44,187 bases of DNA from Scytonema sp. UIC 10036. GTDB taxonomy: Bacteria; Cyanobacteriota; Cyanobacteriia; Cyanobacteriales; Nostocaceae. The stretch spans positions 1 through 44,187 of the forward strand of contig NZ_WJFC01000102.1 in NCBI RefSeq assembly GCF_009725235.1, written 5' to 3'. Below are positions 33,803-42,479 of this stretch, one piece after another. The first letter of the stretch is position 1. Each line of letters opens with the position of its first letter. The notes under the pieces are model-generated. The model made no database searches and was not told the origin of the DNA. It worked only from the letters and a program-made list of their open reading frames with translations. The translations under genes were made by a program, and so were the position numbers.

Positions 33803-34714
33803 ATGTTAGTATCACTAAACTATGTCTATGCGATCGTCACAGCAGTTTTTGTTATCCTGTTTCTGCTGGAAAGAATCTTTCCCCTGCGATTGCAAAAGCA
33901 TTCACTCATAAACAGGTTGTTTATCAACTCCTGTGTTATTGCTTTGGCTTTTGCCGCAAATGCGACTGTTGTCCAACCTACCGCTCAATTTATGTTGCAG
34001 TGGACTCACTTACAGTCATTTGGATTGGTTCATCTTGTGGCACTACCTACAGCCATCAAAAGCGTCATAGCTTTTTTATTGATGGATTTAACTTACTATT
34101 ACTGGCATAGAGCCAATCACAGATTTCTTTTTCTGTGGCGCTTTCACAACGTACATCACATCGATCCAGATTTAGACATTTCTACAGGTTTTCGCTTTCA
34201 CGTTGTAGAAATTGTTCTATCAGCCGGACTTCGGGTTTTTCAGATAGCTCTAATTGGTATATCGTTGGGAACTTACATTCTCTACGAGTTAGTTTATCAA
34301 GCAAATACCCTGTTTCATCACACCAATATTCGTCTTCCCATTTGGACTGAACGTTGGTTGAATACAATCTTGGTAACGCCCCGGATGCACGGTGTACATC
34401 ACTCCCAGGTTCAAGAAGAAACCAATTCCAACTATTCTGTTATTTTTCCTTGGTGGGATAAACTGCATCAGACACTGCGGCTAAACGTTCCTCAGTCAGA
34501 GATTGAGATTGGGATTCCGGCTTATTCGTCTCCTGATGACAACAAACTACAGCATATTTTGCTCTTACCCTTTCAACAACAGCGCGACTACTGGCGCAAA
34601 CCTGACAACAAACCTGTGGAAAGGAATCCAGTCGTTTTAGGTGAAGCCTTAACTCAAATGGTGGATTTTAGCAATAAATCCATTACACCAAATTTATCTC
34701 TTAAAACAGAGTAG
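33803..34714 (+). CDS. Fatty acid hydroxylase superfamily (sterol-desaturase-like) membrane protein
   Basis: A 303-residue integral membrane di-iron oxygenase. Membrane helices near YVYAIVTAVFVILFLLERIF, INSCVIALAFAANATVV and IKSVIAFLLMDLTYYYW; His boxes HRANH, HNVHH, HTN and HGVHH in the right order for the superfamily. It probably hydroxylates or desaturates a lipid or carotenoid-like substrate; which one cannot be told. ATG 33803 is preferred to the TTG three codons upstream. It follows the hydrolase gene by 81 bases on the same strand. Confidence 0.92.
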   Translation: MLVSLNYVYAIVTAVFVILFLLERIFPLRLQKHSLINRLFINSCVIALAFAANATVVQPTAQFMLQWTHLQSFGLVHLVALPTAIKSVIAFLLMDLTYYYWHRANHRFLFLWRFHNVHHIDPDLDISTGFRFHVVEIVLSAGLRVFQIALIGISLGTYILYELVYQANTLFHHTNIRLPIWTERWLNTILVTPRMHGVHHSQVQEETNSNYSVIFPWWDKLHQTLRLNVPQSEIEIGIPAYSSPDDNKLQHILLLPFQQQRDYWRKPDNKPVERNPVVLGEALTQMVDFSNKSITPNLSLKTE

Positions 34715-34760
34715 TACCAGCTACAATACTTGTCGGTTAAGCCGAAAAATACGAAAACAC

Positions 34761-34832
34761 GTAGGTTGGGTTGAGGAACGAAACCCAACAGGTATCTGTA
34801 AATGTTGGGTTTCGTTCCTCAACCCAACCTAC
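34761..34832. repeat. Perfect 30-bp inverted pair of the dispersed palindrome
   Basis: Arm 1 (34761-34790) begins GTAGGTTGGGTTGAGGAACG; arm 2 (34803-34832) is its exact reverse complement, with a 12-base loop between. Each arm is itself palindromic. As RNA or single-stranded DNA it would form a long hairpin. The rest of the gap 34715-34998 has no gene. Confidence 0.92.
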
Positions 34833-34998
34833 AATTTCCGAGAGCCCTTGCAGTATTGGTACCAGCTATGCTGAAGTAAGAAGGCAGAAAGTTAAAACGT
34901 GATACTATTAGCGCACAGTGAATAATTAACACCAACAACCGATAACTGTAAAAACTCTGTATGGTATAACCAAATGTGATAGTTTTTGGGTTATTCAT

Positions 34999-35340
34999 AT
35001 GGGTTGGTTACAACGATTGTTCGGACTGGAAAAGCCAGAAAATGCACAGACAAACCCTGTACCAGTAGAAGAATCACCCGATGGTGGAGAAATCCCTCCT
35101 GAGAGAGTTGGTCTCAATGGAGAGTACGATCAAAGTGGACTCGCAAAACGAGTCGCACTTGCTTTCGACCAAAACCCTGAATTAAACGATATAGAAAGCC
35201 TGTGGGTTGCTCAAACAGGTGGCACCGTTGTCTTAAAAGGAAGCGTTCCCAATCAAGACATCCTTGACACAATCGTTGCTGTTGCTAGTGGAGTATCAGG
35301 TGCAACCGATGTCGCTACTGACGAAGTGACTGTTGGATAA
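34999..35340 (+). CDS. BON domain protein
   Basis: A 113-residue protein: short N-terminus MGWLQRLFGLEKPE, an acidic Pro-rich linker, and a BON domain (GLAKRVALAFDQNPELNDIE, SLWVAQTGGTVVLKGSVPNQ, TIVAVASGVSGATDVATDEV). BON domains bind phospholipid membranes or are found in periplasmic and stress proteins. No true signal peptide is visible, so it may act in the cytoplasm. Followed by a bidirectional terminator at 35347-35399. Confidence 0.9.
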   Translation: MGWLQRLFGLEKPENAQTNPVPVEESPDGGEIPPERVGLNGEYDQSGLAKRVALAFDQNPELNDIESLWVAQTGGTVVLKGSVPNQDILDTIVAVASGVSGATDVATDEVTVG

Positions 35341-35346
35341 ATTTAC

Positions 35347-35399
35347 TTAAAAAATGCGGGTTTTTTCCGATGTCGTCATCAGAAATTCCCGCATTTTTC
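35347..35399 (+). terminator. Bidirectional intrinsic terminator after the BON gene
   Basis: Inverted repeat AAAATGCGGG ... CCCGCATTTT with A run before and T run after; the loop is long (about 28 bases). Confidence 0.65.
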
Positions 35400-35472
35400 A
35401 TTTCAGTCTTCCAGATAAGCTGTCAGCAGACATATACTGAAAATGACAAGTTGTAATTAAATAATGTAAAAT

Positions 35473-36180
35473 ATGTCACTTTGGGTGAGAAATGTTCAAA
35501 GTTTATTAAACATTTTCCTGAAATCTAACTGTCCTCTATGCCAGCGTCCTACTGACCAAGAAGTTTGCCAAAACTGTACTCAGCAACTACAACGATGTTG
35601 TTTGCCCAATCCTAGTGTTCTTTGGCACCAACCCCTTCCAGTTTTCGCTTGGGGAAGTTACGGTGGTACTCTTAAGTTAGCGATCGCTGCCATGAAATAT
35701 AAAAACCATCCTGAAATTGCTCGTCCTTTAGGTCAATATCTGGGCAACACATGGCTATCAAATAGCCCTGCACGGAATACAAAATGCATAGTTGTGCCAA
35801 TTCCACTCCACCCCAATAAGCAAAAAAAGCGGGGTTTCAACCAAGCAGCACTCATAGCCCAAAGCTTTTGTGAAACAACAGGATTGCAATTAAAAGTAAA
35901 CGGATTGGAGAGAGTAGAAGAAACTGAAGCACAGTATAATTTATCTGTGTCTGAGAGAGAAAAGAACTTATTTAAAGCTTTCCGAATAGGACAAGATTTT
36001 CATCACACCTTAAAAGCCCCCGTGCTATTGATTGATGACATTTACACCACTGGTGCTACTGCCAAATCTGCTACCCAAACACTTAATGACTTTGGAATTG
36101 GAGTTTTAGGAACCGTAGCAGCCGCTCTTACCTACAACCAGAACAACCCCAGTTACAACCTAGATAAAAATCATACTTGA
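35473..36180 (+). CDS. comF: ComF family protein (competence-type phosphoribosyltransferase)
   Basis: A 235-residue ComF protein: N-terminal zinc finger CPLCQRPTDQEVCQNC, central VFAWGSYGGTLKLAIAAMKY, KQKKRGFNQAALIAQSF, and PRPP-type loop VLLIDDIYTTGATAKSAT. ComF is needed for DNA uptake or recombination in naturally competent bacteria; the exact reaction is unknown. Together with the ComM homolog at 7989 it suggests, but does not prove, a natural transformation pathway. Starts at ATG 35473 after an A/T-rich leader; the 36181-36352 region downstream has only a GGCTAAAGC-type repeat. Confidence 0.92.
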   Translation: MSLWVRNVQSLLNIFLKSNCPLCQRPTDQEVCQNCTQQLQRCCLPNPSVLWHQPLPVFAWGSYGGTLKLAIAAMKYKNHPEIARPLGQYLGNTWLSNSPARNTKCIVVPIPLHPNKQKKRGFNQAALIAQSFCETTGLQLKVNGLERVEETEAQYNLSVSEREKNLFKAFRIGQDFHHTLKAPVLLIDDIYTTGATAKSATQTLNDFGIGVLGTVAAALTYNQNNPSYNLDKNHT

Positions 36181-36189
36181 CACTCACTT

Positions 36190-36250
36190 CGGCTAAAGCT
36201 CGAAGGATTCTTAACGTTGTTGCTACGTGGGCTAAAGCCGCACTTCGCAA
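36190..36250. repeat. GGCTAAAGC short repeats after comF
   Basis: CGGCTAAAGCTCG and GGGCTAAAGCCG occur 38 bases apart; the second is palindromic (GGCTAAAGCC). Similar to common interspersed repeats. It may contribute to the comF terminator. Confidence 0.4.
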
Positions 36251-36352
36251 CTTTTTATTTCTGTTTAGGCAGGTTGACAATTATTAGTTTGGTCACGTCA
36301 CAAGCACTGCTGGACAGATTACAAAGAAACTAATTGAACGAGCACTAATGTC

Positions 36353-36784
36353 TTATAAAAAGTCACAAGCGAATCTTAGAACACTTTCACAACGCATACG
36401 ATACAACTTAGTTAGCGAACTAAACACGTCGTAGCGCTTAGGGATTGTCAATGACCCCTTACCCACCTTGACTAGAGAAATCCCTAGCTGTATGGCTACT
36501 TTGCGGATGATATTTGCCGCGCCGTTTAGATCTGAATTGATAAACCAACCTTTGGCGGTCTTGTATTGACCTCTACCGATACCATCACCTTTCTTACCAC
36601 GCTTCCCAGAAGGTTTCCAATTGGCGGGTTTTTCACCACCGTAAACTGGTAAAAAGTCGTTATCTAGATAGCTAGTTTTCGAGGTGTAGCTCTCTTCGGT
36701 TTCGTGAAATTGTATTCCAACTTCTTCACATAATTGCTGAATCCTTTCCTTTAATTTGGCTGTCGGAATCTGCACAAAGTTCTG
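36353..36784 (-). pseudogene. tnpB: IS605-type tnpB, C-terminal part (separated)
   Basis: Reads NFVQIPTAKLKERIQQL, CEEVGIQFHETEESYTSKTS, then the third RuvC segment FINSDLNGAANIIRKVAIQL, and a basic tail. It is the distal third of a TnpB protein and carries the last RuvC Asp. The first part of the same gene lies at 39369-40366, 2.6 kb away on the same strand. At the junction both pieces share AAGTTCTG, and joining them there restores NQNFVQIP in frame. Confidence 0.92.
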
Positions 36785-36923
36785 TTATAAACTCCTCCAA
36801 ATAAACTATACACAACAACAACAACAGTAGGAAAGACCCGATAATTGTTATTTTATGTAAACTTGTAGTATTCATATTACATAACAGCGCTAAGATAATC
36901 ATCGTAGTTACTACATCAAAGAA

Positions 36924-38336
36924 GTGAGGTTACAGAAAGGCAAGACACCTCTGGGTAAAACGGTGGTCTTAGTGTTAAACAACAACTATGAGCCAATCGA
37001 GCCAATACAAACGTATTTGAGATATCTAGAAAGCTTAGACCGGAGTCCAAACACAATTTTGAGCTATGCAAAAAATCTCAAGCTTTATTGGGAATTTCTG
37101 CAAGACGAGGGGCTTGATTGGAAAACAATAAAATTAGACCAATTGGCAGAATTTATTCATTGGCTACGTAATCCTAACCCAGGAATTTATCCAATAACTC
37201 CGACTGAGGCAACTCGGACGAATCGAACTATTAATCAAATTCTTTCTACAATCAGTAGCTTTGACGAGTTTCATGCACGTCTAGGGAATTTTTCCGGAGT
37301 AGAATTAACAACTAATAAAGTGGCGTATCCATCTCAATACAAACCATTTTTGTATGGGATAGCTAATCAATCTCAAGTGAGAAAGCGATTACTGAAAGTT
37401 AAAGAGCCGAAGCGATTTCCCAAATGCTTAACTTCGATTCAAGTTCAACAATTAATAAAAGCTTGTAATACATTGAGAGATAAGTTTTTAATTTGCCTTC
37501 TTTATGAGACAGGACTACGAATAGGAGAAGCATTAGGATTACGCCATGAAGATATGCTAACTGAAGGTAGAAATGAAATTTTTGTGCGCTTTCGAGAGAA
37601 TATAAATGGTGCAAGAGCAAAGTCAAGAGTTGAGCGTCTCCTAGCTGTGAATATTGATTTAATGCGGTTATATTCTAACTATTTAATAGACGAGTATCCA
37701 GTTGAAGCTGACTGTGATTATGTATTCGTCAATATTAAAAGTGGGCAAATTGGAGAACCAATGAAGGTATCGAGAGCAAAAGCTTTGTTCCAAGATTTAT
37801 CTGATAAAACTGGGATTCATGTTTCTCCCCATTTGTTAAGGCATACGTTAGCTACAAGAATGGTGAATGAAGGAGTACCATTAACTGTTATTCAAAAATA
37901 TTTAGGGCATAAATCCCCTGATATGACAATGACATACGCTCATATTCACGATCAAACTATGCGTGCTTGTATAGATAAATTTCATGGAAAAGTAGTCAAT
38001 ATTTCTGGAGAGACGGTAGTTGTTAATTCGTCACTGGATCATAACCAAGATTTACAGTGGATGAGACGTAATATTTTGGCTCAGGCATTACCAAATGGTT
38101 CATGCGCTCGACCGATGATTAAAGGTGCCTGTCCCCATGCCAACGCTTGCCTTACCTGTAATGATTTTCGTACCACAATTGAATTTCTTAGTCAACATAA
38201 AGAACAACATAAACATTGTACAGAGATGATTGATAAGGCTAAGTTAAATGGCTGGCAACGACAAGTAGAAATGAACGAGCAGATCCTACAAAGTTTAGAG
38301 AAAATTATTGATTCTCTGGAGAAATCAGATGAATAA
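36924..38336 (+). CDS. Tyrosine recombinase/integrase of a Tn554-like element
   Basis: A 470-residue integrase. N-terminal SAM-like core-binding domain (YLRYLESLDRSPNTILSYAK, LYWEFLQDEGLDWKTI), catalytic domain with Arg in YETGLRIGEALGLRHED, HLLRHTLATRMVNEG, LGHKSPDMTMTYAHIHDQ (His and the nucleophile Tyr), and a C-terminal cysteine cluster (CARPMIKGACPHANACLTC) like that of Tn554 TnpA/TnpB. Start GTG at 36924. The 3' end overlaps the next gene by 29 bases. It should catalyse excision and insertion of the element at the AAGTTCTG core. Confidence 0.93.
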   Translation: MRLQKGKTPLGKTVVLVLNNNYEPIEPIQTYLRYLESLDRSPNTILSYAKNLKLYWEFLQDEGLDWKTIKLDQLAEFIHWLRNPNPGIYPITPTEATRTNRTINQILSTISSFDEFHARLGNFSGVELTTNKVAYPSQYKPFLYGIANQSQVRKRLLKVKEPKRFPKCLTSIQVQQLIKACNTLRDKFLICLLYETGLRIGEALGLRHEDMLTEGRNEIFVRFRENINGARAKSRVERLLAVNIDLMRLYSNYLIDEYPVEADCDYVFVNIKSGQIGEPMKVSRAKALFQDLSDKTGIHVSPHLLRHTLATRMVNEGVPLTVIQKYLGHKSPDMTMTYAHIHDQTMRACIDKFHGKVVNISGETVVVNSSLDHNQDLQWMRRNILAQALPNGSCARPMIKGACPHANACLTCNDFRTTIEFLSQHKEQHKHCTEMIDKAKLNGWQRQVEMNEQILQSLEKIIDSLEKSDE

Positions 38337-38970
38337 AGGCGTACAAATATCCAATTTAAAAGCAGCTGCACAGAAGAAAAAAGAATCAGCTCTTTCAAAA
38401 ACTGAATCAGCTATTAAACAAATAATAAAGCAAGGAAAGAAAATAAATATGTCTGTTGTTGCTGCATATGCCAATGTTAGTGTTAGCTATCTTTACAAGT
38501 ATCCGGAGATTAAACAGAGAATTCAACAATTAAGAGACCAACAGGTTTTACCTGTTCGTTCAAAAAATTCCCAGGCAACCGAGGCTTCTAACCAAGTAAT
38601 AATCACCCAACTTCGTTCAAGGATTAAACAGTTAGACGTAGAAGTAAAAGAGCTAAAATTAATTAATGAAACTCTTGCAGGTCAACTTCACGAGTTTATG
38701 GGTTATCAAGTACAAGTACAACATCTTCAATCACAAAATATCGAGTTACAGTCTAAGTTAGACTCAATTAAAAAGCAACAAACCGCAATACCAAGCCGAA
38801 AAAGAAGTAACTTATATCCTAAACAGAAACAGCCCGAAGTGAGTTTACACATTAAAACAGAACTAAGAGCATTGGGTATTAAACTTACTAGTACATTACG
38901 ACGTACTATTAACAGTGTCACTGAAATAACGGTTTTAAATGCTATTGAAGCGTTAAAACAAGCACGCTAA
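38308..38970 (+). CDS. TnpC-like (DUF6262-type) helper protein
   Basis: Starts at 38308 (possibly at ATG 38329, MNKGVQISNLKAAAQ) inside the integrase gene. About 213-220 residues: basic N-terminus, helix-turn-helix-like MSVVAAYANVSVSYLYKYPE, then a long coiled coil (SRIKQLDVEVKELKLINETL, QVQHLQSQNIELQSKLDSIK) and a basic C-terminal tail. This layout matches TnpC-type accessory proteins that orient or help the recombinase of Tn554-family elements; role inferred. Confidence 0.75.
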   Translation: MILWRNQMNKGVQISNLKAAAQKKKESALSKTESAIKQIIKQGKKINMSVVAAYANVSVSYLYKYPEIKQRIQQLRDQQVLPVRSKNSQATEASNQVIITQLRSRIKQLDVEVKELKLINETLAGQLHEFMGYQVQVQHLQSQNIELQSKLDSIKKQQTAIPSRKRSNLYPKQKQPEVSLHIKTELRALGIKLTSTLRRTINSVTEITVLNAIEALKQAR

Positions 38971-39298
38971 GACAGAGAATATTCGTAGTCCTGGGGGCTG
39001 GCTTAAATGTGCGATAGAAGGAGGATGGGTTAAAAATAAAGCTCAAGTAAATAGAGATAATTTGTAATCTTTTTAGATTTTGTATAAGCTGGTATAAAAT
39101 TTGTTGTTGAGAGGAAATTTATCGGAAATATTCCCAGAAGCTAAGAGAGTGATTCAGCTTTAATAATAAGTTATTAGTAAAAATCAGAAAAAAGATTTAA
39201 TCGAAGCGTGCAACATCTCAGAGAGGTAATCAATACTCGATATAAATTCAAGCTATGTTGTAGATGTTGTGTAGTCTTTGAAATGTAAGCGTTTAATT
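38971..39298. other. Non-coding right end of the Tn554-like element
   Basis: 328 bases with no ORF. The far part holds direct repeats of ATGTTGTAGATGTTGTG and, beyond, CGTTGTGGACGTTGTGG, likely recombinase arm sites. Nothing else identified. Confidence 0.45.
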
Positions 39299-39368
39299 TT
39301 ATGTTATGGAGTCTCTACACAAGATAAAACCTTTATCCCGTATACGTTGTGGACGTTGTGGAGTATAT

Positions 39369-40366
39369 AAGTTCTGATTTGTTCTAGAGCCTAAGTTGAC
39401 TTCGCTTTTTACGCCTTGTCCCCAACCAAAGATTACATTACCAATGCGATGTTCCAAACAGTGATTGACAACAAATCTTGCTGTCTTGTTAACCGCATCT
39501 CTCATGGTGCGGTTGCGTTCTTCGGTCAGTTTGGCTAACTGGTCATCCCAGTATTTCTGGTCTTTACCTTCTTTAATTTTGGCTACTGCTCGGTTGTATC
39601 TCTGGTTAATAGATTTTAGCTTCCTGCCATCAATGATGAATGATTCTCCTAACGTTGAAACAACTGAAAGCCAATTATCAACGCCTGGATCGATTCCTAA
39701 TGCCTGAGTATGGTCTAAAGCCAAAAGGCAAGTTGCACCATCATTACCATCTTCATAAACATACTCTGCATAAAGCTCTCGGTTACGAGGGAGAATCCTT
39801 AATTCTACTATTTGATATGGCTTAAAACTGGAACCACCAGGTATCCAGATATCTCCATTAACATCTGATGACAACTCCCTACTTATAGGTATTCGACAGC
39901 ATCCAGTTTCAATGTCAAACTTGAGTGCTTGTGCCGGAATACTAACAATACTTAGTCCTCTTTTTTTCCGGTAATTAGGCATTTTGGGTTTCCCGTTCAA
40001 ATCTCCCTTGAAAAACAAAGGTAAGAGTTTATTGTAACTAGTAAATGCTTCTATTACCGATTTAATAATTTGTTGAGCTTGTTGACCACCAAGCGTTTTG
40101 TAGTGTGGATTATCTTTCAATGCTTCCCAAACTACTGGATAAGAAGCTGACTTCACCTTGGACATTTTAAACTCTGAACGGAAGAATCCATCTTTGTCAA
40201 AGAATTCATTGCGCTCACATGCTTCAAAATGCTTCTGTCTAATCTCAAAAATTGCACAGTTAGCCAATGAACTAGCATTTTCACACAAAAGTACAAGTAC
40301 ATCTCTAACGTTATCAGGTATCGAATCTGTCAATCTAATTTGTTGAGTTCTATACACTTGTCTCAC
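39369..40366 (-). pseudogene. tnpB: IS605-type tnpB, N-terminal part (separated)
   Basis: Reads MRQVYRTQQIRLTDSIPDNV, then KPKMPNYRKKRGLSIVSIPA, RuvC segment ALGIDPGVDNWLSVVSTLG and NVIFGWGQGVKSEVNLGSRT, carrying the first and second RuvC acidic regions of a TnpB RNA-guided nuclease. After NQNL the frame runs 23 codons into the inserted element (to 39299) and stops. It lacks the third RuvC Asp, now at 36353-36784, so no active nuclease is made from either half. No tnpA is present next to it, so the IS was probably non-autonomous. Confidence 0.93.
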
Positions 40367-40415
40367 CTCCGGGTTATTATGCTAACATGAATGCATCTAC
40401 AATAGTGCTGCATTT

Positions 40416-40568
40416 ATGAAAAATAATTCATTACGAATAAGATTGTCAGATAAAAGAAAACATAAGCTAATGTTATATGCTGCTCAAGAGGATAAAACAA
40501 TAACAGGAGTAATAGAGGAATGGATAGATAATGTAAAACTTAAAAATGAAAGAGAAACACAGGGTTAA
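40416..40568 (+). CDS. Small ribbon-helix-helix-like protein divergent from tnpB
   Basis: A 50-residue protein, MKNNSLRIRLSDKRKHKLML then YAAQEDKTITGVIEEWIDNV, with the strand-helix-helix pattern of RHH DNA-binding proteins. It is divergent from tnpB with 49 bases between the start codons, so it could repress that promoter. Such short genes often accompany cyanobacterial tnpB elements. The rest of 40569-40740 contains a hairpin (next entry) and no gene. Confidence 0.6.
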   Translation: MKNNSLRIRLSDKRKHKLMLYAAQEDKTITGVIEEWIDNVKLKNERETQG

Positions 40569-40591
40569 AACCCTGTAGGTCGGGTTTCATC

Positions 40592-40648
40592 CCCCTGTTG
40601 AAACACAGATATGTTTTTCCACCACGCTCCAAAACATATCTTAGGGGG
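40592..40648. repeat. Subterminal hairpin, probable IS605-type end
   Basis: Perfect 11-bp stem AGATATGTTTT / AAAACATATCT (40607-40641), flanked by CCCCCT and AGGGGG that can pair outside it. IS200/IS605 elements have such imperfect hairpins at their ends. A second small palindrome, AGGGTTAAAACCCT, is at 40561-40574. Confidence 0.55.
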
Positions 40649-40740
40649 TTCTCACCCTCCCATTATGTTTTGATAGGCAAATTCTCGCAAGGAAAACTAT
40701 AATTAACCAAACGGCGCTGTTTTCATGGAAGAGTCTCGGG

Positions 40741-41211
40741 ATGATAAGTAAGGCTTTTGCAGTGGGGTCGAGAAAACTCGCGATCGCGAGTGCCACAGTA
40801 GTGGTTATTGGTTTCGGTACAACAGTAGCTTTTGCTCAACCAGCAAATAAGTTGTATAGTCCGATTCCTTTACCTCTAAGTAATGAAATTTCCGATATGC
40901 TCTCTGATAAGGATATTCCTACAGGTCAAGGCGGCTATGCTCGCGATTATATGGTGAAGTTGAGTAAAGGAGATAATCTAGCCATAGATTTAGTCTCTGA
41001 GAGCTTCGATGCTATCATTACGTTGCTGGCACCTGATGGCACCACTGTAGCAGAAAATGATGACGGCCCTGATGGTAGCAGCAATTCTTTGCTTTTTACC
41101 CGAGTTTCAGAGACAGGAAGTTACATCGTTCGGGTTCGGTCATTTGGAGAAACTGGAATTGGTGCTTTTAAACTCAAGGTGACACGACTGCAACCAGTTA
41201 AAGGGGGTTAG
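40741..41211 (+). CDS. Secreted protein with PPC (pre-peptidase C-terminal) domain
   Basis: A 156-residue protein with an N-terminal signal peptide (AIASATVVVIGFGTTVAFA) and a PPC-type beta domain: YARDYMVKLSKGDNLAIDLV, SFDAIITLLAPDGTTVAEND, GSNSLL-type segment and ETGSYIVRVRSFGETGIGAF. PPC domains occur on secreted proteases and alone in cyanobacteria. Exported, role unknown. Converges on cobS across a repeat-rich spacer. Confidence 0.88.
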   Translation: MISKAFAVGSRKLAIASATVVVIGFGTTVAFAQPANKLYSPIPLPLSNEISDMLSDKDIPTGQGGYARDYMVKLSKGDNLAIDLVSESFDAIITLLAPDGTTVAENDDGPDGSSNSLLFTRVSETGSYIVRVRSFGETGIGAFKLKVTRLQPVKGG

Positions 41212-41333
41212 TGGTTGGTTGATAGTTGTTAGTTGATAGTTGTTAGTGGTTAGTGGTTGGTTGATAGTTGTTAGTGGGAAAACTACCAACCACCAACCAC
41301 TAACCCCTAACCACTAACCACTAACACACATAA
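41212..41333. repeat. Inverted short tandem repeats between convergent genes
   Basis: GTTAGTGGTTAGTGGTTGG-type units are followed by their complement CCAACCACCAACCACTAAC, so the block can fold into a long hairpin. It provides the last codons of cobS and may work as a bidirectional terminator. Confidence 0.85.
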
Positions 41334-42083
41334 AAGAAAGGCTTCTGTCCACTCAACAACTGCACCGTAAGTATCTCCTGTATGTCCGCCTAACTTACGG
41401 TTAAACCAAGCACCCGTAAGAGTGGCGATCGCAATTCCTGCAATTGCCATTCCTAAAGCAAACAACAGACGCTGTTTGTTCAGTAATATCTCTAATCCAC
41501 TTAAACTTACTACTAAGAACAATCCTGGTAACAAATCTTTATAAGAACGAATAGCTTCTTTGTGAAATGCTCCCTTACCACTTGGTTTGAGGTAAGGATA
41601 CCGGACAATTGCCAATTGCTGACCCCAACGTCCCCACCCACAAACTGCCATCAAAGCCAACCAACGGTTTTGCTCTAAATCTGTTAAAGCAGCTATTTTC
41701 AGAACCACCAAAACAACAGCTGCCATTGCACCAAAAGCACCCGTTGCACTATCTGCCATCACCTCAAGTCGCCGCTTGGGATCTCCCACTGCTAAACCAT
41801 CAGCTGTATCCATGGCTCCATCTAAATGCAATCCCCCAGTCATAGCAATCCAAATACTCACAAGCAGAGCGCTACGAGTGAGTATTGGTACACCCAAAGA
41901 ATTCATTCCAATATCTAATATTCCCAAAATGCTTCCAATCAGAAACCCTACCAACGGTGCGTATTGCGCCACATACCGGAAGTCTAATCCTTCCAGATAT
42001 GGCATGGGAATACTTGTATAGAATACTATAGAAGCTGCCATCTTTAACAGATGTTGTTTCCACCACTGATGCTTATAAGCCAT
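41307..42083 (-). CDS. cobS: Adenosylcobinamide-GDP ribazoletransferase (cobalamin synthase)
   Basis: The membrane enzyme that joins adenosylcobinamide-GDP with alpha-ribazole (or its phosphate) at the end of cobalamin assembly. 258 residues with several membrane helices; diagnostic segments [35 protein letters not shown] (conserved Asp residues), [20 protein letters not shown] and the C-terminal [19 protein letters not shown]. The final residues VLVVSG are encoded by the tandem-repeat block. ATG 42083. No other cobalamin genes nearby, which is usual in cyanobacteria. Confidence 0.95.
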   Translation of the reverse strand: MAYKHQWWKQHLLKMAASIVFYTSIPMPYLEGLDFRYVAQYAPLVGFLIGSILGILDIGMNSLGVPILTRSALLVSIWIAMTGGLHLDGAMDTADGLAVGDPKRRLEVMADSATGAFGAMAAVVLVVLKIAALTDLEQNRWLALMAVCGWGRWGQQLAIVRYPYLKPSGKGAFHKEAIRSYKDLLPGLFLVVSLSGLEILLNKQRLLFALGMAIAGIAIATLTGAWFNRKLGGHTGDTYGAVVEWTEAFLLCVLVVSG

Positions 42084-42479
42084 CTAAAGGATGAAGGATA
42101 AAGTATAAAGGATAAAGGATAAAATGTAGCTTACAGATGAATCCAAAGGCAAGAAATACGGATAGTTTATGCCTAGTCCTTTTTAAAGCTTTAAATAAGA
42201 TTTATCAGTGTCGGGAACTTATTGAAAAAATTTTTGTTATGCTATGCTCAGTGATGATTTCTCTTTCGTATAAATCATCACTAATCAAAATAGCTTTGGC
42301 AGTCTCAAAAGTAAAAGACAGTACTGTAGTACTGTCGCTTACAAATTTATTGATTGCAGCTTTTCAATCAATCGTCCTACAAGTGAAGATATTTATTAAA
42401 ATGTAGGGATTCAGCAAAGCTGTAACAATGACTGTGTAGCTATGTTGAACTCATCTGCGCTCCAAAGATTGTTTAATTT
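42084..42479. other. Intergenic region with one doubtful ORF
   Basis: Starts with AAAGGATAAAGGATAAAATG-type short repeats near 42089-42125. An 89-codon frame at 42137-42406 (MNPKARNTDSLCLVLFKALN) is hydrophobic and A/T-rich, has no ribosome binding site and no recognisable family; I do not annotate it as a gene. Confidence 0.4.

Larger units (their letters stand above)
36777..39376 (+). mobile_element. Tn554-like tyrosine-recombinase element inserted in tnpB
   Basis: About 2.59 kb inserted in a tnpB gene, bounded by the 8-mer AAGTTCTG at 36777-36784 and 39369-39376. It carries a tyrosine recombinase and a TnpC/DUF6262-like protein and no HIP1 site. Inside the ends, TTATAAACTCC (left) and TTATATACTCC (right, reverse strand) form imperfect inverted repeats; the right end also holds repeated CGTTGTGGA motifs, which look like recombinase binding sites. 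The pattern (integrase-type recombinase, helper protein, common core at both ends) resembles Tn554-family site-specific transposons. Confidence 0.85.

Noticed and set aside
42137..42406. 89-codon frame before the conserved hypothetical gene
   Set aside because: No ribosome binding site, no recognisable family, A/T-rich hydrophobic composition that chance frames often have.
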